Positions 16,005 to 23,637 of a stretch of 26,224 bases of DNA are shown here, piece after piece. The stretch spans positions 1 through 26,224 of the forward strand of contig JAZUFE010000014.1 of assembly GCA_045640525.1 (NCBI GenBank). The letters run 5' to 3'. Below the pieces are notes generated by a model. It was not told where the DNA came from. It worked only from the letters and a program-made list of their open reading frames with translations, and did no database searches. The translations under genes and the position numbers were made by a program. Origin of the DNA: JAILLW01 sp045640525. Its GTDB lineage: Bacteria > Bacillota > Clostridia > Lachnospirales > Lachnospiraceae. Position 1 is the first letter of the stretch, and every line of letters begins with the position of its first letter.

Positions 16005-18098
16005 TTACAGCCAAAACATCCACAGATGCTTATAATGCTGGTACATTTCCGGTTTTACGTCATTAATTGTATGTGCCACATCTTCGAAGAAATTCAATCG
16101 TTCAAACAGTATTTTATATATCAGGCACACCAATAGAATAACTATTACAGCATTTTTAACAAACTCTTCTTTTTTCCATTCTCTAAATATCAGCAAGGTT
16201 ATTACAATTGCCGATATAATCGAAAACACGGCGAAATCTCCGAAGTATCTTTTTAAAATACCTGCCATCTGTGCATCCACAATCGCTATGATATACGTGC
16301 ATGCTATTCCGAGTATTGCCACTCTTCTTGGAACCTTATACCTGGCAAATTTCTTTCTAAACACAAAAACGCCGAAGCTCATCAAGGTAAACGGCATAAT
16401 GAAGTACAAGCCTCCGAAAGTAATCTCCTGAATGGTAACACCCATATAGTTACTGGCAATATTATAGTTTTCGATGAACGGAAAATTCATATCAATTCCT
16501 ATCGGTTGAAGGAAGTATACCTGCAAAGCAAAAGGTATTCTGTCCCAAACCCAGCCTCGAAAACGCATATCATTCATGGTCAGATTATAATTTGCGCCAA
16601 AATCAAAAGGTGAACCAAATCTTTGATAATTGTAAGTCATAAGAATAGCTGCGATGCATAACATCGGAGCTCCGATAGAGGCAATTGACAATAACCCTTC
16701 CTTAGACTTCAAGTATTTCCATGAGAAAATATATTCACTTATAATAGCTAAATCCAATAAGAAGAACAAAAACATTTGAGGTCTGCAGCCTGTAATCAAT
16801 GCAACCAGTAAACTGCCGATAATCAAATATTTCTTATTAAGTTTATCTTTGTTGCGAGTTGCTTTCAGATAGCACCAAAGACTGAACATTCCCAGTGCAA
16901 GCGAACTTGCAATCGGTACCGAATAAGTTTCCGGTCTTTTACATATGTACAAAATCTCGGTTCCGGTAATGAACAACTCCGAAAGAAGAAGCCAAACTCC
17001 AACCGAACACTTTTTGTTAAATCGCCTTATAAATTCATCCATAACCAGCATTAATCCCACCAAAAGGAATGCCAGGCATATCAAAATAACCGTCTGATTT
17101 GTCAGATGCTGGCCCGTAATAACATAATACGGGAAGTAAAAAATCGCCGCCGGAACCACGCCAAAATACACATAGTATTTTTCGTTATAGTAAGCATAAT
17201 CCCACAATATCGAACCTCCCTTTTCTTCAAGTTGCCTAAAGCGTTCCGAAGTATCATAGGGATTTTCCATATTTTTAATGGTATCACACGGTTCCTGCAG
17301 AATATGCAGTTCACCGGCTTTAAAAGACTCCGACAAGTTTTGATACTCTATCAGACTTTCCCCTACCTGATTTACAAAATGAGGGTTTACCCCCGATAGC
17401 GGTATGAAAACAGCCATATGCAATACAATAAATGAAGTGCACAGAATATGAATATTTCTGTTCCCAAGTTTAATGTACTTTATCTTATAAATTACCGACT
17501 TTGGATTAAATATATATATCAACAACAGAAGAAAAACGACAAATCCAAATCTTTCAAAAGAAAAGAACATCGGAATAACCGGATTTAGGATAACGTCAAT
17601 TTTGAATCTTTCATTGTTTCCAATGTCCGGTTTAACTGCATAATCCAGGCACCTACCGTACAAATGAAAATTCATATATTTGCTGCGCTCTTCTTTTTTA
17701 CATATCTCTCTTCGCGGAAATCCGTAATAGCTGTTGTGCCCTTCGTCTCTGACACATTGAGATATGGGAATTTCGCGCATGTCATCTTCGGTTCTGGTTA
17801 TAACCTTAATATCCACTTTGGCAGTTGTCAGATTCTGATTAATACCATGGAAAATGAAATAATTATCCATCGGATTTTCTGATGAATCATTAATCGAATA
17901 GCTTCCGTCATCGTATGAGACAATATTCTTGCCAAGCGTAAAGTCACCGGTCTTAATCGGAGTATTGCCTATCGAAAACCAATGTCGATAGTTGAACACG
18001 AATACTTCCAATATGAGCGCTATCAACACAATCAGCAAAACCGATACTATATATTTGTACTTTTTCAAAAATCCTAACAGATTTTCCTTGATTCCCAT
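16005..18098 (-). CDS. GT-C-like multi-membrane protein with N-terminal extracytoplasmic domain (long paralogue)
   Basis: 697 residues. One helix (about 15-36) is followed by a soluble extracytoplasmic stretch (about 37-180) containing a few Cys residues, then about 11 further helices. The loop at about 255-330 has SESFKAGELHILQEP and YYNEKYYVYFGVVPAA, which align with the loop of the 407-residue protein, and GCRPQMFLF near residue 436 matches its GCRPMMVVF. The long form is therefore the short form's core plus extra N-terminal helices and an external domain. A polyprenyl-phosphate-sugar-dependent glycosyltransferase is the best guess; the substrate is unknown. The ATG has an AGGGG run directly before it and an AAAGGA site 13 nt upstream, so its ribosome binding site is not ideal. 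It lies 24 nt after the previous gene. Confidence 0.65.
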   Translation of the reverse strand: MGIKENLLGFLKKYKYIVSVLLIVLIALILEVFVFNYRHWFSIGNTPIKTGDFTLGKNIVSYDDGSYSINDSSENPMDNYFIFHGINQNLTTAKVDIKVITRTEDDMREIPISQCVRDEGHNSYYGFPRREICKKEERSKYMNFHLYGRCLDYAVKPDIGNNERFKIDVILNPVIPMFFSFERFGFVVFLLLLIYIFNPKSVIYKIKYIKLGNRNIHILCTSFIVLHMAVFIPLSGVNPHFVNQVGESLIEYQNLSESFKAGELHILQEPCDTIKNMENPYDTSERFRQLEEKGGSILWDYAYYNEKYYVYFGVVPAAIFYFPYYVITGQHLTNQTVILICLAFLLVGLMLVMDEFIRRFNKKCSVGVWLLLSELFITGTEILYICKRPETYSVPIASSLALGMFSLWCYLKATRNKDKLNKKYLIIGSLLVALITGCRPQMFLFFLLDLAIISEYIFSWKYLKSKEGLLSIASIGAPMLCIAAILMTYNYQRFGSPFDFGANYNLTMNDMRFRGWVWDRIPFALQVYFLQPIGIDMNFPFIENYNIASNYMGVTIQEITFGGLYFIMPFTLMSFGVFVFRKKFARYKVPRRVAILGIACTYIIAIVDAQMAGILKRYFGDFAVFSIISAIVITLLIFREWKKEEFVKNAVIVILLVCLIYKILFERLNFFEDVAHTINDVKPEMYQHYKHLWMFWL

Positions 18099-18122
18099 CC
18101 CCTCAGGACAATCCTTTCCCGA

Positions 18123-19676
18123 TTACACAATTATACAAAACATTCCGCACGCAAATGCCACAAATACCAGACACGCCATTGTTAACAATTTCGATAAAAC
18201 AATTCCTATTATCCGTAGTTTCGCGTTTTCATTATGCTTCAATTTGTAAAAATCCGAAATCATTATTCCGACAAATACTGCTTTCAGCAGTGTAAATATC
18301 AAAAAATACCTTGCATCCATACTGCATCCGAAAGGATATGTGTAGTATGAATATGTCGTAAACAGCAAATAGACTAAAAGCATGAAATAAATTGACATGC
18401 AGCCTTTCTCCGTTTTCCGCCGAACTACTTTTATAATAATCATCAAGAATGCCAGGATTGTAATGAAAATGTTGATATACAAAAGAACATACGGAACCCA
18501 CTCCGTAATATTTCCGTATTCAAATTCGCCAAACAATTCCGACTTCAAAAAATATGTAGGCAAATTATGATCTCCATAGGCATGTGCATAAGGAGTCGCC
18601 GCAATATTACCGAAATCAAAAGGAATAAATCTTTCCCATATTGTTTTATCGCCCGTATATAAAGGCCCGCCTACTTCCTGTTTATAGGTATATGTTAACG
18701 GCATCTTAAACATAATGTAATTTCTTAGATAAAACCAAAATCCGGTGGGTAGAAATATGGCTGTAAACACTCCGCCTTTGCAAAGTATCTCCTTAATTCT
18801 TGTCCTTTGCGTATACATACTTTTTATAACAACGAACAGTGTATATACTATCGGCAAAAAACAGGTAAGATTTGTGTTTACCCCGAACCCAAAAAACAAT
18901 GCCAAAAGAATTGTGTTCTTCCAGGAATGATTCTTCTCCCATTTCAATGTATACAGAATGCAGGCCAATGCGAAAAGGCAGCTATAGGCATCTTCGCCTA
19001 TTCGTCCCGAAATAAGCAAAAATCCTGGGAAAGCAGCAACCAAAGCTGTAGAAAACACTGTGGCAATCTTAGGTAATTTCAACTCTTTACACAGTTTCGG
19101 AGTCATTATCAATACTGCGCATGACGCAAAGCAATTGGCAACCTTTCCTGCACTTCCGAGCATCCACGTGCTTTGATCATCCAAAAACGGTTTAATTATC
19201 AAGCTTCCTATTGCTGATGCAATATAAGAAAAAGGCTGATGATAATACTGGTGGTCATAACTGTCCGGCAATCTCTTATACTTAATCAATCCCATAAGAT
19301 AGGTACCTTTGCCGGCAGCTTCATAGTCATCAAAATTCCACAAATCGTGAGCTCTTACAAAAACATCGTTATATGCGCAGTACCCTATTCGCATAATACA
19401 TCCGAGAATAATCAGTATCAGGATGACTCTTTGATAGTCAATTTTTTGTTTATATCCCCAATAAATACCCACTCCGGCAAGAATCAGGATTGCACTTATC
19501 ATCTGAATATGAACAGTGCTCTGATCTGCTCCCGAATTTAAGCACATTGTCACATACCATAAAGAAAACAATGCAACAACAAGATAAAACACTATTCCAT
19601 AATTGCTTATATCATTTTTAAGCCAATATGCTGCTCTTGTAAGGGTATCAAACTTCTTTTCATGTAAGTCATGCAT
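18123..19676 (-). CDS. GT-C/PMT-like membrane glycosyltransferase
   Basis: About 517 residues with some 11-12 membrane helices. After the second helix the loop holds HDLWNFDDYEAAGKG (acidic residues in the GT-C catalytic position) and further on DHQYYHQPFSYIASAIG, which resembles the His-Pro-rich motif of PMT/ArnT-type (GT39/GT83) enzymes. A second loop contains the acidic GRIGEDAYS. It is probably an undecaprenyl-phosphate-sugar-dependent transferase acting outside. A GTG at 19730 would overlap the upstream stop as GTGA, but it has no ribosome binding site. The ATG at 19676 has GGAG 8 nt upstream, so I chose that start, which leaves a 50-nt gap. The longer version would add 18 residues. Confidence 0.75.
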   Translation of the reverse strand: MHDLHEKKFDTLTRAAYWLKNDISNYGIVFYLVVALFSLWYVTMCLNSGADQSTVHIQMISAILILAGVGIYWGYKQKIDYQRVILILIILGCIMRIGYCAYNDVFVRAHDLWNFDDYEAAGKGTYLMGLIKYKRLPDSYDHQYYHQPFSYIASAIGSLIIKPFLDDQSTWMLGSAGKVANCFASCAVLIMTPKLCKELKLPKIATVFSTALVAAFPGFLLISGRIGEDAYSCLFALACILYTLKWEKNHSWKNTILLALFFGFGVNTNLTCFLPIVYTLFVVIKSMYTQRTRIKEILCKGGVFTAIFLPTGFWFYLRNYIMFKMPLTYTYKQEVGGPLYTGDKTIWERFIPFDFGNIAATPYAHAYGDHNLPTYFLKSELFGEFEYGNITEWVPYVLLYINIFITILAFLMIIIKVVRRKTEKGCMSIYFMLLVYLLFTTYSYYTYPFGCSMDARYFLIFTLLKAVFVGIMISDFYKLKHNENAKLRIIGIVLSKLLTMACLVFVAFACGMFCIIV

Positions 19677-19726
19677 ATAACTACTCCATATTGCAAATGT
19701 GTCCGCTGTCTGCAAATGCACCCATA

Positions 19727-20920
19727 TCACGTATAAGCCCGATCAAAATTGATTTTGACAAACACGCGCTTTTTCTTCGATTTCATATATTTTTGTATAA
19801 ACTCGCTGACTTCGGTTTCTTCCATACTGTATTTGAACGGTAATACCACATCAAAAATAACATTAGTATGGGTAGGACCCTTAACAAGTCTGAAATCATG
19901 GAAAGTCACTTCGGCTTCCTTGTGTTCTTCGTTCAATTTTGCGATAGCTTCACTTACGTATGCTTTCAGTTCATCGGTAACCGGGTCTCCGACACATACG
20001 GGGTCCATGTGGATTGTGGCATGGCAGTTAAGCTCTGTTGCCAAATCATACTCAATATTATCAATCAAATCATGAAGTTCCATAACATCGCCCGTTGAGG
20101 GAACTTCTGCATGCAATGTAATCATAACTCTTCCCGGGCCATAGTCATGAACGACCAAATCATGTATGCCAAGCAGCCCCATTGCCTTATGTTCATCAGA
20201 CATGACAAGATTTTCAATGCTTTCTACAAATTCCTTTTCCGGTGGTTGTCCCAAAAGAGGACCGATAGTATCCTTAATTGCACTAAAGCCGGCAAAAAAT
20301 ACAAATATTGAAACCAGCACTCCCGAATATCCGTCAATTTTATATCCCGTGAAATAGCATACCAAAGTACTTATCAATACAACAGTTGTAGCCACCGTAT
20401 CAGATAATGAGTCCTTGGAGGTCGCAAGCAATGCCGCAGAATCGATTTTCTTGCCGATTCCTCTGTTATAAAACGACATGTATATTTTTATCAAAATAGA
20501 CACAACAAGAATAAGCAGAATAACCGGACTGCTTTCTATTTCTGCCGGATGAATAATCTTGTCTATCGAACTTTTGAGCAGTTCCCATGCCATAAGTATT
20601 ATCACGACCGAAACCAGTAATCCGGAAATGTACTCGATTCTTCCATGTCCGAAAGGATGATCCGGGTCAGGCTTCTGTCCTGCCATTTTGAATCCTACCA
20701 GTGTAATGATTGAAGAACCGGCATCCGACAGGTTATTCATTGCATCGGCCGTAATCGCTATCGAACCTGAAATTGTTCCTGCCAAAAACTTGATTCCGAA
20801 AAGAACAATATTAAGAAAAATGCCGACAATGCCACATAGTACTCCGTACATGCGACGTACTTTTTCATTTTTATATTCATTTTTATTTTTAATAAAAATA
20901 TTGGCCAGTATGCTTATCAC
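19727..20920 (-). CDS. Cation diffusion facilitator, probably a Mn2+ exporter type
   Basis: 397 residues: six membrane helices (about 27-220) and a cytoplasmic domain (about 225-397) extended beyond the minimal CDF form. The family motif DPDHPFGHGRIEY (85-97) follows helix 2. The transport site reads Asn62-x3-Asp66 in helix 2 (MNNLSDAG) and Asp170-x3-Asp174 in helix 5 (SKDSLSDT). Zinc CDF proteins usually have His/Asp there, whereas an Asn/Asp/Asp/Asp set is associated with manganese-type members such as MntE; the metal is therefore an inference. It would export the ion from the cytoplasm by proton exchange. The start is GTG with AAAGGA about 10 nt upstream, 15 nt after the GT2 stop. Its place within a glycosyltransferase series is unusual. 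Confidence 0.88.
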   Translation of the reverse strand: MISILANIFIKNKNEYKNEKVRRMYGVLCGIVGIFLNIVLFGIKFLAGTISGSIAITADAMNNLSDAGSSIITLVGFKMAGQKPDPDHPFGHGRIEYISGLLVSVVIILMAWELLKSSIDKIIHPAEIESSPVILLILVVSILIKIYMSFYNRGIGKKIDSAALLATSKDSLSDTVATTVVLISTLVCYFTGYKIDGYSGVLVSIFVFFAGFSAIKDTIGPLLGQPPEKEFVESIENLVMSDEHKAMGLLGIHDLVVHDYGPGRVMITLHAEVPSTGDVMELHDLIDNIEYDLATELNCHATIHMDPVCVGDPVTDELKAYVSEAIAKLNEEHKEAEVTFHDFRLVKGPTHTNVIFDVVLPFKYSMEETEVSEFIQKYMKSKKKRVFVKINFDRAYT

Positions 20921-20935
20921 GTTACATATATCCTT

Positions 20936-21883
20936 TTAGTCATCCAAAAACTGCTCGATAATGAATCTTGGGCGTCCCTTGGTTTCAAGGTAAATCTTAC
21001 CTACATACTCACCTACAATTCCAAGAGAAATCATGATAATTCCACCGATAGCCCAAATCGAAACCATCAAAGTCGTCCATCCTTGTACCGTTGCGCCCAT
21101 AAAGAAGCGAACGATACTGTATATCAATATGGCAATACTTATGAAAAAGATAAGGAATCCGGCCCCAGTAATATATCTGATAGGTTTAACGGATAACGAT
21201 GTAACTCCTTCTACTGCGAATGCCAACATCTTGGAAAGCGGATATTTACTCTCACCTGCGAAGCGTTCCCCACGCTCATAATATACAATATCGGATTTGT
21301 ATCCAATCATGGGAACCATTCCGCGCAAGAAAAGATTAACCTCCTTAAAGCCTGCCAACCCCTCCAATGCACGCTTACTGAGTAATCTGTAATCAGCATG
21401 ATTGAAAACGGTTTTGGCTCCCATTTTATTCATGATTTTATAGAAAAATTCTGCGGTAAAGCGCTTAAAGAAAGTATCCTTCTTTCTGGCTGAACGAACT
21501 CCGTATACCACGTCACAACCTGCATGAAACTTGTCTATCATCTCGTCCATCGCATTAATATCATCCTGCAGATCCGCATCCATGGAAATTGCCATATCAC
21601 AGTTATCCATAACCGTCATAAGCCCTGCCAAAAGCGCATTCTGATGCCCCCGATTTTTGCTAAGATTAATTCCACTGAATAATTTATTCTCTTCATGCAA
21701 TTTGGTAATAACTTCCCATGTTTTATCTTTGGAACCGTCATTAACGAAAGCCACTCTTGAGTCAGGCGAAATCTTACCTTCTTTAATCAAGCTGCTCATT
21801 TTCTCATTCAACCGTTTGGAAGTTTCCGGAAGAACTTCTTCTTCGTTATAACACGGTATTACTACATATAATCTGTCCAACAT
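20936..21883 (-). CDS. GT2 family polyprenyl-phosphate glycosyltransferase (GtrB/DPM1-like)
   Basis: 315 residues. An N-terminal GT-A domain begins with YVVIPCYNEEEVLPE. It continues through AFVNDGSKDKTWEV (nucleotide site) and the metal-binding motif MDADLQDD (Asp102 and Asp104), and includes GVRSARKKDTFFKR. Two C-terminal helices (about 235-300) anchor it with the active site on the cytoplasmic side. Family members transfer glucose, mannose, GlcNAc or a related sugar from a nucleotide sugar to undecaprenyl phosphate. The product would feed the GT-C enzymes encoded downstream. An AAAGGAT site lies 7 nt before the ATG. It is the first gene after a terminator and so probably opens the long transcript. 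No GtrA-type flippase gene is visible nearby. Confidence 0.92.
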   Translation of the reverse strand: MLDRLYVVIPCYNEEEVLPETSKRLNEKMSSLIKEGKISPDSRVAFVNDGSKDKTWEVITKLHEENKLFSGINLSKNRGHQNALLAGLMTVMDNCDMAISMDADLQDDINAMDEMIDKFHAGCDVVYGVRSARKKDTFFKRFTAEFFYKIMNKMGAKTVFNHADYRLLSKRALEGLAGFKEVNLFLRGMVPMIGYKSDIVYYERGERFAGESKYPLSKMLAFAVEGVTSLSVKPIRYITGAGFLIFFISIAILIYSIVRFFMGATVQGWTTLMVSIWAIGGIIMISLGIVGEYVGKIYLETKGRPRFIIEQFLDD

Positions 21884-21901
21884 ATCTATATCCTTTTCAA
21901 A

Positions 21902-21938
21902 ATTATATTAGTTTCTATTCATAATCCATTTAATTATA
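21902..21938 (-). promoter_or_regulatory. Possible -10 elements for the GT2-led transcript
   Basis: Two perfect TATAAT hexamers occur on the minus strand, at 21933-21938 and 21902-21907, between the upstream terminator and the GT2 ATG. Neither has a good -35 at 16-18 nt, so the position is suggestive only. Confidence 0.35.
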
Positions 21939-21967
21939 CAATTTTTTCCATCTTTGAGCCACATAAA

Positions 21968-21991
21968 AATAAGACGATTTCTCGTCTTATT
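21968..21991 (-). terminator. Rho-independent terminator after the Nudix-PgeF gene
   Basis: A perfect 10-bp stem (aataagacga / tcgtcttatt) with a 4-nt loop lies 9 nt after the stop codon. On the minus strand it runs into TTTTTATG. It separates this gene from the GT2-led array. Confidence 0.88.
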
Positions 21992-22000
21992 TTACATGAC

Positions 22001-23227
22001 TCAAAGGCATATCACAGATGCCAAAGAACCTCTTTCACCATTTGCATACCTGTGAGAAAAATAGGTTTGCGGATGACACATGGTACATTCTCCGACAAAG
22101 TCTATATTTTCTGCTAAAATTCCTAACATCACTATACGTTCTTTAATTACATTCCGCAAGTCCAGCATATATTTACCGTTGTTCTTGGCTGTGTACAATC
22201 CTTCGACGCGGGTTCCGATTAGCTTTCGGGCAGCCGCAATTACTTCTTCACCCACCTCAAAGCAGCATCGGCATATTGCAGGTCCTATAGCTACCTTGAT
22301 GTCTTCAATATGTGCACCGATTGAAACCATTTTTTCTATAGCCTCTTTCTCAATATCGCCTACCGTACCTCGCCACCCGGAGTGAACAGCTGCTGCAACA
22401 CCTGCCTTTTCATCTGCCATAAGAACCGGTACACAATCGGCGGTAAAAATTACCAAAGGTAATCCCCGTGTTGCAGTCACGTATCCGTCTGCTTCAATCA
22501 GTTCTTCATATCCATACGGTACAGCCGCATCTGATAGCGAAGCCACATGAACGCTCGCCCCATGAACCTGCTTCCCGCAAACAAATTTATTCGTATCAAT
22601 ATTACAGCTTTCAAAAAATCGTCTGTAATTTTCCTTCACACGGCTCTCGATATCACCGCGATTCATTCCTAAATTTAATGACTTGAAATTTCCTTCGCTG
22701 ATGCCTCCCGTTCTGGTAGAAAATCCATGCTTAACTCCCAAAATTGAAGATTTCAGAGTACATACTTTCTCGGAATCATCTTTGACCGAAACAAGTTTAT
22801 CTCCCTCGTACTCCACAGTCATGTTAATGTTTGTCTTTCCCTCAAGCATAGGCTTCAAAAAATACTTATCACCTTCCCATGTGGGCATTGAAAGAACCTT
22901 ATCTTCATCGATCCAACACAAAGTTCCCTCCGGACATTTTTCCGCGAGCGTTCCTTCATATTGCAGCCCCTTATAAAGATACATATCTTCATCTTCCCAA
23001 ATGTCAGACTTGAATTTAATTACACCGACCATAATATACTCGGTCAGCAATAGTCCTGTCTCTTCCTTAACTTCACGAATCAAACACTCATCGGGAGTTT
23101 CACCGGGCAGAAATTTTCCTCCCACACCGATCCACTTACCTTCATTCAGATCATTCTCTTTCTTATTTCTGTGAAGAAGCAAATATTGCCCGTCTTTTTG
23201 TATGTAGCATAAAGTAGTATTAATCAT
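22001..23227 (-). CDS. Fusion of Nudix hydrolase and PgeF/YfiH (LACC1-type) domain
   Basis: Numbering is from the longest possible start (23248). Residues about 8-135 are a Nudix domain with a complete Nudix box at 44-66 (GKFLPGE, then REVKEETG), resembling MutT-like 8-oxo-dGTP or nucleotide-sugar hydrolases. After a linker, residues about 165-415 form a complete PgeF/YfiH domain. Its landmarks are KHGFSTRTGG, KQVHGA (His229), TADCVPVLM (Cys272), AVHSGWRGT (His289), GPAICRCCFEVG and CTMCHPQTYFSHR. Members of that family act on purine nucleosides (phosphorylase/deaminase activity, LACC1) and have been linked to peptidoglycan proofreading (PgeF). The fusion suggests one protein that hydrolyses a nucleotide and then splits or deaminates a nucleoside, which is inference. 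I chose the ATG at 23227 because GGGTGA lies just before it; the ATG at 23248 has no ribosome binding site. Confidence 0.9.
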   Translation of the reverse strand: MINTTLCYIQKDGQYLLLHRNKKENDLNEGKWIGVGGKFLPGETPDECLIREVKEETGLLLTEYIMVGVIKFKSDIWEDEDMYLYKGLQYEGTLAEKCPEGTLCWIDEDKVLSMPTWEGDKYFLKPMLEGKTNINMTVEYEGDKLVSVKDDSEKVCTLKSSILGVKHGFSTRTGGISEGNFKSLNLGMNRGDIESRVKENYRRFFESCNIDTNKFVCGKQVHGASVHVASLSDAAVPYGYEELIEADGYVTATRGLPLVIFTADCVPVLMADEKAGVAAAVHSGWRGTVGDIEKEAIEKMVSIGAHIEDIKVAIGPAICRCCFEVGEEVIAAARKLIGTRVEGLYTAKNNGKYMLDLRNVIKERIVMLGILAENIDFVGECTMCHPQTYFSHRYANGERGSLASVICL

Positions 23228-23248
23228 CTGTTCACCCATATGATTCAT

Positions 23249-23547
23249 TATATCAAGATATCATCTGTATATGTATACCTTATTCGAAAACAAATCCTGC
23301 CTTGAAGGCATGTGAATTAAATGCCTTTTCGTAATCCCTCAATTCGAACTTTTCGATAGGTGGCAAAACGATCATTGTCAGCATATGTACTTTTGAGAAC
23401 AATCCCTGCATTCGCTAACCCTCCCATATAACGTTTCATAACCACTATCGGTAAAATCCACCAAGAGAACCCTTTGCTACAAAGTAATTCAATTCCGAAA
23501 TTTTCTACAACTATATTATCACAATAGCTTGAATCTGTGCCCATAAG
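23249..23547. other. Gene-poor spacer between tpiA terminator and Nudix-PgeF
   Basis: About 300 nt with no recognisable gene. A minus-strand open frame of 82 codons (23317-23565) crosses it, but its start lies inside the tpiA terminator loop and its translation resembles nothing I know. The AT-rich end near 23250-23290 probably holds the promoter of the Nudix-PgeF gene; I could not pick convincing hexamers. Confidence 0.5.
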
Positions 23548-23586
23548 AAAAGGCCTTCTTAGCAAAACCCACTAAGAAAGCCCTTT
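23548..23586 (-). terminator. Strong terminator of the pgk-tpiA transcript
   Basis: A 15-bp stem (23548-23562 with 23572-23586, two G-T pairs on the minus-strand RNA) with a 9-nt loop lies about 50 nt after tpiA. The distal arm ends in TTTT on the minus strand. Confidence 0.85.
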
Positions 23587-23599
23587 GTTTTAAAGCATT

Positions 23600-23634
23600 T
23601 AATGAACCCCTAACCCCGTCCCCAAGGGACCATC
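23600..23634. repeat. GC-rich palindromic element after tpiA, REP-like
   Basis: Between the tpiA stop and its terminator lies a C-rich block. It contains gtccc-caa-gggac (23618-23630), a 5-bp hairpin, next to a run of aacccctaaccccg. The composition is unlike the surrounding AT-rich DNA, and the form resembles dispersed extragenic palindromes. Only one copy is in this window. Confidence 0.4.
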
Positions 23635-23637
23635 GAG

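Noticed and set aside
19677..19730. GTG start giving a GTGA overlap between the CDF gene and the GT-C gene
   Set aside because: The overlap is attractive but has no ribosome binding site, while the ATG at 19676 has GGAG at good spacing. The longer form remains possible.
23317..23565. 82-codon open frame on the minus strand after tpiA
   Set aside because: Its first ATG lies in the loop of the tpiA terminator, no ribosome binding site fits, and the translation has no recognisable family features. It may be chance or a gene remnant.
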